64,000 nucleotides of DNA from Phaseolus vulgaris (Eukaryota > Streptophyta > Magnoliopsida > Fabales > Fabaceae): positions 19,628,477 through 19,692,476 of the forward strand of contig NC_023753.2 of assembly GCF_000499845.2 (NCBI RefSeq). The letters run 5' to 3'. Under the pieces are notes generated by a model. The model was not told the DNA's origin. It made no database searches and saw only the letters and a program-made list of their open reading frames with translations. Position 1 is the stretch's first letter. Each line of letters begins with the position of its first letter. Both the position numbers and the translations under genes were made by a program. Positions 44,201-56,235 of this stretch are shown here, in pieces.

Positions 44201-44970
44201 AATGTTTGGGAGCAAATGGTATTGATATTGCTATGGTTGGTGCATAGCCAAGTTTGGTGATTTTTGTTAGATTTTGTGACTTGGTGGTGTGTGGGGTGAA
44301 AAATGAAAATCATGATTTTGGAAAAGTGGCTGGACTCAAACCTCACAAATGCCTCCAAAGTGATGTGGGAAAAGGTTGGGAGCAAAAGGAAATGATCTTG
44401 GCATGGTTTGTGTTAAGCCAAGTTTGGTGATTTCGTTAGATTTTGTGACTTGGTGGTGTGTGGGGCGAAAAAAAAAAAACCATGATTTTTGAAAACTGGT
44501 TGGACTCAATCCTCTCAATTGCTTCCGAAGTGATATGGAAAAAAAAAATTAGCAAAAGGAATTGATCTTGGAATGGTTGGAACATAGAAAAGTTTGGTTA
44601 TTTTGGCTAGATTTTTTTACTTGGTGGTGTGTGGGGTGAAAAACGAAAATCATGGTTTTGGAAAAGTGGATGAACATAGACCTCACAAATGCCTCCAAAG
44701 TGGTGTGGGAAAAGTTTGGGAGCGAAAGGAATGGATCTTGGCATTGTTGGGGCTAAGCCAAGTTTGGTGATTTTGGTGTTTTGTCTAGATTTTGTGACGT
44801 CGTGGTGTGTGGTCTGAAAAATGAAAATCATGATTTTTTAAAACTGGATGCAATCAATCCTCTCGAATGCTTCCAAAGTGATGTGGAAAAAGTATTGGAG
44901 CATAAGGAATTGATCTTGGTATGGTTGGTACATAGCCAATTTTTGTGATTTTTGCTATCTTTTGTGACTT
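41237..44970. repeat. Satellite array 2 (~22 monomers)
   Basis: The same ~170-bp A/B monomers as array 1 resume in register immediately after element D. The order of variant monomers from about 41910 to 43700 matches 25170-26900 in array 1, so it is a long-range duplicate. Monomers near 44465 and 44540 have A-run expansions. The array stops inside a monomer at TGTGACTTG, where truncated element F begins. Confidence 0.92.
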
Positions 44971-45206
44971 GACCTTGGCATTGACTTGGACTCTGGTCGA
45001 CGCCTGGGGGTAGCGGAGAGCTCAAGGTCTCGCCCTCGCCAGCCACGCGGCATTTCCCGTATGACTGATGGGACGTTCCCTCACTTGACTTGATCCTGAC
45101 ATCTTCTGAGCTTCTCGACGGCGCATCGTACCCTTGGGCATTCTGCCGACGCGACGTTTTTCTGAATGTTAACCAGTGACGCCAGGATCATCCTCCCATC
45201 CTCTGA

Positions 45207-45212
45207 CACGTG
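45207..45212 (+). promoter_or_regulatory. CACGTG box upstream of the element F antisense gene
   Basis: A single perfect CACGTG lies in TGACACGTGGCCC, about 235 bases before the start codon. It corresponds to 32806-32811 in element D. Confidence 0.4.
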
Positions 45213-45572
45213 GCCCAATCGCACAGTGTTCCCATTTGCGTCACTTGGCGCTCGAACTGTAATATTTAGATCTTCAAAATCTTACGCCTGCCCTTATCAT
45301 CTCTGTGCTTTCGTAGCCTCCTTCCACCACTTCTCTTCTCGCAAAAAGTTCTTCCGGCGTTCATTCTAGTCAACGTTTTACCCCCGCATTTCTAGTGCGT
45401 CATTCTCCTTCGACCTTCCAAATCCTTCCCAGATACTGTTCCAACATGTCTTCCTGTGTTCCTCCCCCTAGGGTTAGCCCCAAGGACCTGTATGCATGGG
45501 CCTCGCGCGAGCTCCTTGACGAGTGCTCATGCTTACTTTCTACCACGGCCATAAGGGAACACAAAGGGGATT

Positions 45573-46622
45573 TGATGTGATTCCACTAGCACAATTAGAA
45601 TGATTCTTGACATTCTTAGGAATCATCTTGTGTTGGTTAAGAGCTAGGCACTTTATCATAGAAATGGATCAAGGTTCTATGAACAAGAACTCACCAAAAC
45701 TAGTGCCAAAACACAAACTCATATAGAAGTTCCAACTATTGTCAAATTGAACCAACAAAAAGAGGTAAAACTTAAATCCACCGAATAGAATTGGAAGGGA
45801 AGTAAACTGAACTGAACAAAATGTAAAAGAAAGGCATAGAACTGAAAATACTTGCTGGAAAAAGAAAAGTACCGAACCAAACACAAAGAAGAATAAGAAC
45901 AGCTGCTGGAAAACTTAAAAACCGAACCAAAAACAAAAAGGAAACAAGCTAAGACAAGGAATTAACAAAGAAGAAAGGAAGGAGAAGAGAATTGCTCATG
46001 AAGATGGATGAATGATGAATGATCACGCCACTAGAAGTGCGGTTGCTCCTAGATGAGTGTGGTGCCGCCACTTGAGGACACCATGGTTCCTTCAAGATAA
46101 GACTAGAGAAGAAGGCTCAAAAGCTCTCCAATGCTCACTCCAATTTTGAGTATAGTTTCTTTAGATAAATTCAAATCTGAATTTTACAAAGAGAGCACCT
46201 CTATTTATAGCCTAAGGTGCTGAGAAACAAAGCTAAGGGAATTCAAAAATTCCCTCCTAAACCTATTTAGAACCGGCGCCTAAAACCTATGCATGAGGAA
46301 GGCGTGACCTCTTCCTTCACTTTGGCACCTCCTTTTCTACTTCTACACCTATCTACTAACACACCCCCATCCTAAAGCTCCTAACTAAAACCTAAAAGAT
46401 GCTATAACAAAAGAGGTTTCTAATGTTTCCCTCTAAGCACCTTCAACCAAAGAAATTACAAAAAGAGAAAATAAATGTCCTCTAGCTCCTAAAGCTTTGA
46501 ACATGCTTCTTGTAAGCCTTTGAGGTGGACTTTGACCTCCATGGGCGTCCTCCATTTTTGCCTCTACCTCTTCTTGATCTTGTTGAGTGGCCTCCATGTC
46601 CTCTTGATCTTGATCTCCATCA
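45573..46622 (-). mobile_element. Solo LTR related to element B (reversed), TSD GGATT
   Basis: On the plus strand it starts TGATGTGATTCCACTAG, the reverse complement of the element B LTR end, and ends CTCCATCA. GGATT flanks it at 45568-45572 and 46623-46627, and the antisense gene reads through the empty site. A reversed TATA box (CTATTTATAG) lies near 46200. Its 1050 bp differ from B's 942 bp mainly in the first 450 and last 200 bases. Unequal recombination between two LTRs would leave such a solo copy. Confidence 0.92.
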
Positions 46623-47266
46623 GGATTCGTGCTCCTACGATCATCGTGCCTTCGCGAAGAGGCATGACGACGATATAGCCGTGCTCCCTTGCACCTTATG
46701 AGAGCCGGTGTGCGGAGACGAACGGGCCAACGACGGGGTCCCCTTCTTCTACTTCTACCAGGTGGTATTCAAAAGCATCGGCGTGCGCCTGCCCTTCTCC
46801 AGGTTTGAGAGGGAACTACTGACCGAGATTAACGCTGCACCAGCCCAGTTGTACCCTAATAGCTGGGCTTTCGTCAAAGCCTTTGATATACTCTTTGGCT
46901 TTCTGGGGTGTGCACCCTCGGTTGACATCTTTCTTCACTTCTTCGAGGTGAAGAGGCAAAGGAACAACCTCTGGGTGACCCTCAACAACGTTCCCGGCAG
47001 GGTTCTCCTAACTCCCTTCCAGAACTCCTTCACAGGGTGGAAGGGCAGATTTTTCAAAGTCTGCTGTTCTGATCTCGTGCCTTCCGCCTTGGACGGTTTT
47101 CCGCTGTATTGGGTGAGGGAGACGCGGGCCTTAAGGTCCAAACCCTTTAAAAAACTACCCCTGAACGACCAGGTGGTTTGCCGGATCCTAGCTGAGGCAG
47201 GGGGTTTTGACTCTGCGACTCTGATTAGTTTGGAGTACAACGCCGAAACCTTGGAGAAGTATATAT

Positions 47267-47367
47267 GTACAAGTGACTGCCTTAGAAACTTCCGCTCTTG
47301 ATCCTTTCTAAATCTTTGCATGTCCTGTCTTGTGGTGTCTTCACCATGTTTGTTTCCCTTGGTGCAG
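47267..47367 (+). other. Predicted phase-1 intron of the element F antisense gene
   Basis: The donor is TATAT|GTACAA and the acceptor GGTGCAG|GT. It is the orthologue of 33837-33935 in element D, with the same splice flanks. Confidence 0.78.
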
Positions 47368-47678
47368 GTTCGAGAATAAACCGGCAGCAGAGGTCACAAC
47401 TCACCCAAGCGCTGAGGGCTGAGAACGGAGCTTCGTCCTCCTCCCATCTGGACTCCGGAGGCCACTGAAAGTGGTCTCTTTGTACTTTTTGTTTGAGCAT
47501 AGGGCATGTACCTGTTCGCCTCATTTATCTCATTCACATTTATCTCGAACTCTATTTGTAATATTAACTCTCTGGTGTCATGTGTTTGCTTTCTGTAACG
47601 CCGCTTCATTTTTGCACACTTTTGCCTACATTCGCTTCTTTTAACATACTGTGCACGTTTCCTTCGTTATGTTTCTTG

Positions 47679-47738
47679 GCGACGCCTGCATCTGGCGACG
47701 CCCCTTTCCTGGCGACGCCTGCTCTTGGCGACGCCTAT
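47679..47738. repeat. GGCGACGCC motif cluster, four copies
   Basis: GGCGACGCC follows T or TT four times at uneven spacing (roughly 16-18 bp). It occupies the same spacer position as the 18-bp array of element D but has not been homogenised. Confidence 0.8.
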
Positions 47739-47852
47739 CGCCTATTTCGAATCTTTGTCTTTTATCTTTTTACCCCTTGGCCTTGCACTTCGACTGGAAA
47801 GAAGATAAAAACTGAGGCAAAGCTTTTCTTGAACTTCTCTTTCTTTTTATTT

Positions 47853-47898
47853 AGGTGACCTCGTTAAAAAACCCCCGAGAGGGAAAAAGAGTGTCCCC
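47853..47898 (-). promoter_or_regulatory. Conserved block after integrase, element F
   Basis: The minus strand reads GGGGACACTCTTTTTCCC, then GGGGGTTTTTTAACGAGG. It is the best-preserved version of the block also found at 9325-9368, 34412-34458 and 57739-57786. Confidence 0.6.
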
Positions 47899-47929
47899 TA
47901 CAATAAAATTGTTACATGGCTGCTTACTT

Positions 47930-50900
47930 ACATAGTTAAACTAAAATAAAACTTCAAATTGGCCGCATTCCAGCTGCACGGAATGGGACCCCCCTCCAAA
48001 GTCTCTAAGTTGTACGAACCGTTCCCCTTAGCTTCGGTAATTCTGAAAGGTCCACTTGGGAGACAATTTATTTTCCAGCTCATATGGGTGAGCCTTCCTC
48101 ATAACTAAGTCGCCAATCTGAAACTGCCGTGGCTTCACCTTAGAGCTATATTGTCGCTCTACTCTTCTCTTTACTGCTTCGGCCTTTATTCTTGCTTCCT
48201 CCCTGGCTTCATCTAGTAGGTCCAGATTCACCCGCCTTTCTTCGTTGGATTCTTCAGCCACGAAATTTTGGAAACGTGGCGAGCTTTCGTGAATCTCAAC
48301 TGGGATCATCGCATCTGACCCATATACTAAGCTGAAAGGCGTCTCCATGGTGGAAGATTGGAGCGTGGTGTGGTATGCCCATACGATCCTTGGCACTTCC
48401 TCCGCCCACGCTTCTTTAGCCTTTTCTAGCCTTCTCTTTAGCCCTCCCAGCAGAACTCTATTCGCTGACTCTACCTGCCCGTTAGTCTGGGGGTGTTCGA
48501 CTGATGCGAATACTTGCATGATGCCTACCTCTGCGCACAGGTTTCTCAACTGCTGGCTGGCGAACTGGGTTCCAATGTCGGATACTAGCCGCCAAGGTAC
48601 GCCAAAGCGACACACAATGTTCTTCCAAACAAAGTGTTGCACCTTGTGCGCAGTAATCTGGGCCACGGGCTCCGCCTCTATCCACTTGGTGAAGTATTCA
48701 ATGGCAACAATCAAATACTTCATCTGCCTTATAGCCAATGGGAATGGACCTAGGATGTCAATCCCCCACGTATGGAAAGGCCACGGGCTGTATATGGATC
48801 GCAGCTCTTCTGGCGGCGCCTTGTGCCAATCAGCGTGTTTCTGACATTGCTTGCAACGCTGGGCGTGCCGCACGCAATCCTCTTTTACTGTTGGCCAGTA
48901 GAAACCTGCGCGTACCACCTTAGAGGCTAAGGACCTTCCCCCTACGTGACTCCCACAAATGCCTTCGTGGAGCTCCGCCATTATTCTGGTGCACTCGTGG
49001 CCGCTTACGCGCGTTAGGATAGGGTGGGTGAACCCGTGCCTGAACAATACTCCATCCACCAGGGTGTATCTTGCGACATTCCTCTTAACCTTCTTGCCCT
49101 CTTCAGGTTTCGCTGGGAGAACCCCATCCGCCAAATACCGTATGTATGGCGTCATCCAGGTGTCTCCTTCGGCTAAAGCACATATCTGCGCGTGCCTTCC
49201 TCGTTCGGGCGTGTCCGCGTATGTACTACTATGCGGCGTCTTCACAGTATCTTGAGTCAAAGAACGATGACTCCTTGGCCTCCCTCTCGCTGTACTAATA
49301 TGGAGGACATTCACCCTGTTGTCCTCCACGAATTTTCTCGGAGCTTTGAGCGTCTCTTGGATTACTGTCCTCTGCCTGCCCCCCTTGCCTGAGCTGGCCA
49401 GCTTGGCCAGCAGGTCAGCTCTGGCATTTTGTTCTCGTGGGACATGTATTAACTCTAGAGCGCTAAACGCTCCCTTCAGCAATTGGACGTATCTCAAATA
49501 CGCCGCCATCTGTGGGTCTTTCGCTTGGCACTCACCCGATACTTGTCCCGTAATCAGTTGGGAATCGCTTTTCACCAAGAGGTTCTGCGCTCCCATCTCC
49601 TTAGCCAGGAGCATCCCTGCAATCAGGGCTTCGTATTCAGCCTGATTATTACTTGCCTTAAAGGTGAAGCGCAGAGCCTGCTCAATCAGCACACCATTGG
49701 GTCCCTCCAAGACTATCCCCGCACCACTTCCTTGCTGGTTGGAAGAGCCATCAACCGAGAGCAACCACTGTGAGCCCGCGTCCACCTCTTGTTCACCTCC
49801 GGGCAAGAGTTCTGCCACAAAATCTGCATACACCTGCCCTTTGATGGATCCTCTAGGCTCATACTAGATATCAAATTCTGACAACTCCACCGCCCAGCGC
49901 ACCATCCTTCCCGCTACGTCAGGTTTCTGCAATACCTTTTGTATAAGGAGGTTCGTCATCACCACCACTGTAAAGCTGTGGAAGTAATGGCGGAGCCTCC
50001 TCGCTGAAAATACCACGGCCAACGCTGCCTTCTCCAGCGCCTGGTATATCGTCTTCGGGCCTTGTAAAGCCTTGCTGACGAAATATATGGGCTTTTGAAC
50101 TTGGTCCTGTTCCTGGACCAGCACATAACTGATTGCTCGCTCTGTTACCGCGAAGTATAGCCGGAGGGGCACGCCCGCTACTGGTTTGCAAAGGACTGGT
50201 GGCGTCGCCAAATACTCTTTCAACTTGATGAAAGCCGCTTCGAATTCGTCAGTCCATGAAAAGCGACTATTTCTTTTAAGGCACTGGAAATATGGGTGCC
50301 CCTTCTCTCCTCCAGCAGAGACAAACCTTCATAGTGCCGCCATTCGCCCCGTCAGCTGCTGCACTTCCTTCACTGATGTCGGGCTTCGCATGGCGATGAT
50401 TGCTGCGCATTTATCGGGGTTCGCCTCTATTCCCCTCTCCGTGAGCATGAAACCTAGGAACTTACCGGCCTCCATCCCGAAGACACACTTCTCGGGGTTT
50501 ACCTTGAGGCGGTACTTGGATATGGTAACAAACAACTCCTCTAGGTCCGCCACGTGCCGCATCCTATCCTTCGACGCCACTACCATATCATCCACGTAGG
50601 CGTACACATTCCTCCCTAACATGGGCGCTAGGACCTTGTCCATCAGCCTTTGGTAGGTGGCGCCTGCGTTTTTTAGCCCAAAAGGCATCACCTTGTAACA
50701 GTAACTGCTAGTCTCCGTCATGAACGCAATTTTACTCTCATCTCTCGGGTGCATTTTGAGCTGGATGTATCCCGAGAATGCATCCAAAAAGCTAAGTATC
50801 TTGCAACCGGAGGCACTGTCCACAAGCGCGTCGATGTTGGGTAGTGTGTACGAGTCCTTCGAGCACGATTTATTCAAGTCGGTGAAGTCCATGCACATCC

Positions 50901-53352
50901 TCCACTTCCCATTCGCCTTCTTCACCAGTACGACGTTGGCCAGCCACTCAGGGTACTGAATCTCCCTGATGTGACCAGCACTCAGCAACTTCTGCGTCTC
51001 TTCCCTTACCACAAGTTGCCTCTCTTCATTAAACATTCTCCTTCTTTGTCGCACGGGGCGGACCGTGGCGTCCATGCTAAGGTGATGGCATAGGAAGTCA
51101 GGGTCGATGCCGGGCATATCCGAGGCGGAACATGAGAAACCATCTAAATGGCGTGAAATCACCCCTACCACCTCATCTTGCTCTTCTTGGCTCAATAAAC
51201 GCCCCAACTTAAACGTTTTGCCGCCAATCTCCCTCTCCACCACGTTAGCCGTTGGCTGATCCCTGCTATTTTCCTTAATGGGCGTCGCCCGATAGTGCTT
51301 TCCGGGCGTCGACTCTTCTACGGGCGATGTGTCGGCGGGCCCCTCCTCCATGTGGGTGTCTGCCTCGGACGTCGCCCCAACGAGTGTGGCCTGGCCAGGT
51401 GTTGACTCCGTGGGTGTCGCCTCAATCTGGGGCTCTATCTCCATCATTGCGTCTACACTTGGCGGACGCTCGAACACCATAAACACGCCTCTCTTCATTT
51501 TCAGGCTATTCTCATAACATTTCCGTGCTTCCTCCTGATCCGACCTGATGACAATCACCTTGCCGCTGAGATCTGGCAGCTTCATCTTCATATGGTGCGT
51601 GGAGGCTACTGCGTTCAGCCTATTCAACACCGGTCTGCCCAACAAGATGTTGTAGGCAGAATTGGCGTTTACGACCAAGTACCGGATGCTTTCGGTACGC
51701 GAGGCCTCTCCATCTGTGAATGTTGTCCTCAACTCCAAGTAGTCTCGGACTTCCACCTGGTTATCCACAAACCCATATAAGCACCCTGTGTAGGGTCTCA
51801 AAAGGTCGGGAGACAACCGCAACTTGTTGAATGTCGACCAGAACATGACATCTGCAGAGCTTCCTTGGTCGACAAGAACCTTGTGCACCTTTCTGCCCGC
51901 CGTGACAACTGAAATGACCACGGGGTCGTTGTCGTGCGGCACAACATCCTGCAGATCCGCACTCGTGAACACGAGGACCGACTCCCATGGATCACCTGAG
52001 ATTCTTTCCTCAATTGAGTTGACCCCCCTCGCGTATTTCTTTCGCTGGTAGGCGGTGGGTCCTCCGCCGGAAAAGTCTCCAGCAATGGTATGGTCTTCGC
52101 CGAGGACAGGCATCTCGTGCGCTTGCTCTTCCGCTGACGCTGGCAGGGCCGCGGTCGTGGCGGGTTCTGTGACGTAATCCTTCAGAAACCCGTTTCTCAC
52201 CAACTCATCTAGCTGGTAACCCAGCGACAGGCAATTATCGATGTGATGACCGAAAGCTTCGTGGAACTCGCACCAAGAGTCCTTGCGAGGCTCTAACACC
52301 TTGTCAGTCTTCGCCGGTCGCCTCAACCTTTCAGCTATATTGGGCACGGCAATCAGATCCTTCAACTCCACCACAAAGTTGTACCTCGCCGGCCTTGCCC
52401 TTTCCCTGGCTGGGCGATCCCCTCCTGCTGGATCCCGGGGCTGGGGTTTTTTAGTCTCATAGGGGCGTCTCCCCTCTGGCTTCTTCCTCCCTGTCGTGGT
52501 CTCGTTGACCCTGATGGGTTGACCCTGATGGCGTGAGGGCATGATGCTGGTGCGCTTCTCACACACCTCTCCTTCAGAGGCGATATGTTCCACCGCCCGA
52601 CGCCGTATTTCAGCGAAGGTCCTAGGGCGATTGCGAATAATGGATTCGCAAAAAGGGCCGGGACACACGCCTTTTCTGAATGCATACACGATCATAGGCT
52701 CCTCTGAAGTACCAAATTTTACTACTTGGGCCCCGAAACGGTTGATGTATTCCTTCAAGGTCTCCCCTTGATACTGTTTCACATCGAACAGGTCGTAGGA
52801 AACTGGCGGCGGAGCCCTGTTCGCCAAGTACTGCTCTCTAAACAGCTGCGACAACTGCTGAAAAGAGGTGATATGGCCGTTTGGAAGGCTGATGAACCAA
52901 TCCAACGTCAAAGTACTCATAAAGAGCTTGCATCTCGCGGCATCGGAGCCGCCTATCAACACCATCTGCGTGTGGAATGCAGTGAGGTGCGCCTCGGGGT
53001 CCTCCATCCCGGTGAAGATCACCTTGGGTCCCGCGAACGTGTTGGGGATTACTGCATCCAGGATCTCCTGCGAGAAGGGGGTGGAAAACTCCCTTGGTGG
53101 GGTGAGACGCTCCGTCTCATCCTGTTCATGTTGCCCTTGGTTATTCCTCAAACCCCGGCGCAACTCCTCATTCACACGATGGAGCTCTTCGTTTCTCGCA
53201 CGCGAGTCTGCGAGATTCGCCTGCATGCGTTCTTGTTCCACCCTCGATTCCGCCATCTCATCCTGCAGCCCCCGCATCATTTCCATGACCTGCTGCATGG
53301 ACATCTCCTCACTTGCTGCGCGTGCGGTACCTTGTCTAGTGGTGGCCCTCAT
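47930..53352 (-). pseudogene. Element F gag-pol, least damaged copy in the window
   Basis: One frame begins MRATTRQGTARAA at 53352. It encodes a Gag coiled coil, capsid, CHHC knuckle (CEFHEAFGHHIDNC), protease (DQGSSADV, ~51860), a Pro/Thr/Glu-rich linker, RT (FLDAFSGYIQL; catalytic YVDDMVV ~50590), RNase H (SVDGSSN, ~49760) and integrase (H2C2; GIDILG; SDIGTQF with Asn changed to Ile; NGQVESAN). Only two stops occur (TGA 50329-50331 and TAG 49864-49866). A 5-base deletion near 48050, removing one unit of a GGTCC duplication seen in D, shifts the frame in the GPF module before the end near 47930. Confidence 0.9.
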
Positions 53353-53438
53353 TCTTCACTGTTTCCTCCAACTTCTGCCAACGTTATGGTGGCTCTGATA
53401 GATCTTCGTTGCTTGTGATGGGACTGATGTTTTAAATT

Positions 53439-53457
53439 GGCCCCACGGTGGGCGCCA
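53439..53457 (-). promoter_or_regulatory. Primer-binding site of element F (tRNA-Lys CUU)
   Basis: The plus strand GGCCCCACGGTGGGCGCCA, then AA and the LTR, is identical to element D. The shared primer indicates a common lineage with C and D. Confidence 0.85.
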
Positions 53458-53459
53458 AA

Positions 53460-54632
53460 TGTTCCGGCCGGTTGACCTGGGACGTCTTTGTGCGCAACCT
53501 CACCCGTCAACTAGGGACACCTTCCCAATGGTTACCTGTGAATCCCTGCAAAGAAAGACAAAAGGGCGCCCTAGCCGCCGTTTGCACTCTGACGCTTAAG
53601 TCAGCTAGCAAGAAACATCAAAACTCTACACCTCCGTATCGGAGCACCGTGAACGGCACTCTGAAGGTGGTCAAAAGAAACTGTGTCTAGTGTATATTCT
53701 CTCGTTTTGGCAAACAACCTCTCTCCCTAGTCCCTTGTGCGTAGCCTCAAGACTCGACCAAGCAACTAGAGTGTGTTCTAGGAAAGTCTGCCAAAAGTTC
53801 GAACCCTATTCCCAACATTCAAGGCACTATTTAAACTATTCTAGCATTTAAAGCGTCTTAAAGCGCATTTAATTATGAAACGTTCAGAGCCTTTAAGACG
53901 TTTAAACCGCTTGGAGCATTTATAGTACCTTAAACGCTCGAAACGTAAACTTTATTAAATAGCTTTAATTACCTTGTACCTGACAAATTGACGTTTCTAT
54001 TCTGACTTGGCTGCTATTACACGTGGAGGGCCTCACAGCACCGTGACCCCACTTGGGGGTATTTCCTCACGTGAGTCCTCCTGCCTGGGAGTCCATCTGC
54101 GCAAGGGGTGACTTTTTGGGTGCCAACTCATGCCCCCAAACCTCTAGTCACTCACTTTGAGAGCGTATCTATCTTCCTCTCGCACCCTGCACCTGGCTAC
54201 CCTTGGGCGTGACCCTTCTCACGAGTCGTGACTATCCCAAGGGCTTCTCTGGGGCGATATAGGCACTTCACTTGTCAGATTGCTCTCCACTGGCGCTATT
54301 ACTATGGCCTTGAAGCCACCTTTCTCTTCTCTTTATTGCTCCCCCGGGTTATCGAGGTTTGAGGCCTTCCCACGGCGTCACTCCCTCCATGGTCTTTCCT
54401 ACCCATGGGTATCGGGGAGCCACACTGTGGTTGCCTTGCTCTTATGACATTTTACCTTGACAACGCCCTACCTTGGCGACGCTTATCTTGGCGACGCTTC
54501 CTCTTGGCGGCGCCCCGCCTTGGCGATGCTTGCACTTGGCGTCGCCTCACCTAGGCGACGCCTTATGTTGACTTTGACCCCGAAGTTGCTTTTGACCTTG
54601 ACTTTGTCAACGCCCGCATACGGGACGGTACA
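53460..54632 (-). repeat. 5' LTR of element F
   Basis: It starts TGTTCCGGCCGGTTGACC and ends GGGACGGTACA, 1173 bp. It is closely similar in layout to the D LTRs but clearly diverged. It has GGCGACGCC-like motifs at 54475-54565. Satellite DNA follows directly. The next five bases (AAAAC) have no partner because the other end is lost. Confidence 0.92.
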
Positions 54633-56235
54633 AAAACGAATTGATCTTGGTATGGTTGGTACATAGCCAAGTTTGGTTATTTTGGCTAGATTTTGTGACT
54701 TGGTGGTGAGTTGGGTGAAAAACGAAAATCATGGTTTTGGAAAAGTGGATGGACATAAACCTCATAAATGCCTCCAAAGTGATGTGGGAAAAGTTTGGGA
54801 GCAAAAGGAGTTGATCTTGGCATGGTTGGTACTAAGCCAAGTTTGGTCATTTGACTAGATTTTGTGACTTGGTGGTGAGTGGAGTGAAAAACGAAAATCA
54901 TGATTTTTGATAACTAGTTGGACTCAATCCTCTCAAATGCATTCAAAGTGATATGTAAAAAGTTTGGGTGCAAAATGATGTGATCTTGGTATGGTTGGTG
55001 CATAGCCAAGTTTCGTGATTTTGGCTAGATTTTGTGACTTGGTGGTGTGTGGTGTGAAAAACGAAAATCATGATTTTTGAAAACTGGGCGGACTCAATCC
55101 TCTCAAATGCTTCCAAAGTGATGGGGAAAAAGGTATTGGATCTTGGTTTGGTTGCTGCATAGCCAATTTTTGTGATTTTGTGACTTGGTGGTGTGTGGGG
55201 TTAAAAAAGAAAATCATGATTTTTTAAAACTAGGTGGAATCAATCCTCTCAAATGCTTCCAATGTGATGTGCAAAAAAAATTTTAGCAAAAGGAATTGAT
55301 CTTGGTATGGTTGGTGCATAGCCATGTTTGGTGATTTTGGATAGATTTTGTGACTTGGTGGTGTGTGGGGTGATAAACGAAAATCATGGTTTTGGAAAAG
55401 TGGGTGGACTCAAACCTCACAAATGCCTCCAAAGTGATGTGGGAAAGGTTTGGGAGCAAGAGGAATTGATCTTGGCATGGTTGGTACTAAGCCAAGTTTG
55501 GTTATTTGGCTAGATTTTGTGACTTGGTGGTGTGTGCGATGAAAAACGAAAATCATGATTTTTGAAAACTGGGTGGACTCAATCTTCTCAAATACTTGCA
55601 AAGTGATGTTGAAAAATTTTGGGAGCAGAAGGAATTGATCTGGGTATGGTTGGTGCATAGCCAAGTTTGGTGATTTTTGCTAGATTTTGTGACTTGGTGG
55701 TGTGTGGGGTGAAAAACGAAAATCATGATTTTGCAAAAGTGGCTGGACTCAAACCTCACAAATGCCTCTAAACTGATGTGGGGAAGAGTTTGGAAGCAAA
55801 AGGAAATGATCTTGGCATGGTTTGTGTTAAGCCAAGTTTGGTGATTTCGTTAGATTTTGTGACTTGGTAGTGTGTGGGGTGAAAAACGAAAAATCATGAT
55901 TTTTGAAAAATGGGTGGACTCAATCCTCTCAAAAGCTTCCAAAGTGATGTGGAAAAAAATTTTGAGCAAAAGGAATTGATCTTGGTATGGTTGGTGCATG
56001 GCCAAGTTTGGTGATTTTGGCTACATTTTGTGACTTGGTGGTGTGTGGGGTGTTAAACGAAAATCATGGTTTTGGAAAAGTGGCTGGATTCAAACCTCAC
56101 AAATGCCTCCTAAATTATGTGGGAAATGTTTGGAAGCAAAAGGAACTGATCTTGGCATGGTTCGTGTTAAGCCAAGTTTGGTGATTTTGGTGTTTTGGCT
56201 TAATTTTGTGACTTGGTGGTGTGTGGGGTGAAAAC
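54633..56235. repeat. Satellite array 3 (~9 monomers)
   Basis: The same monomers as arrays 1 and 2, with the usual ATGATTTTTGAAAAC and ATGGTTTTGGAAAAG alternation. One monomer near 55130-55190 is shortened. The array ends within a monomer at GGGGTGAAAAC and passes into an unrelated AT-rich repeat. Confidence 0.92.

Larger units (their letters stand above)
45446..47468 (+). pseudogene. Antisense gene of element F (short form), split by a solo LTR
   Basis: It starts MSSCVPPPRVSPKDLYAW at 45446. Exon 1 is cut by the solo LTR after 45572 and resumes at 46628, where SYDHRAFAKRHDDDI continues the domain. A TGA at 46699-46701 stands where D has glycine. The rest, with CGDERANDGVPFFYFY, LPFSRFERELLTEI, SVDIFLHFFEVK, WKGRFF and GFPLYW, is open to 47266. 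The intron 47267-47367 leads to a 33-residue exon 2 ending GGH at 47468. It is disabled by the insertion and the stop. Confidence 0.78.
44971..54632 (-). mobile_element. Element F: Tat-lineage retrotransposon, 3' end truncated
   Basis: A single complete LTR (53460-54632) with a tRNA-Lys site lies at the 5' end in sense. Gag-pol, spacer, a short-form antisense gene and about 200 bp of upstream sequence follow. The left end stops at 44971 against satellite DNA without polypurine tract or LTR. The sequence at 44975-45150 aligns with the internal LTR-derived spacer and leader of element D (32565-32745). F therefore probably had the same two-gene layout before truncation. It is about 8.6 kb without the solo LTR. 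Confidence 0.85.
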
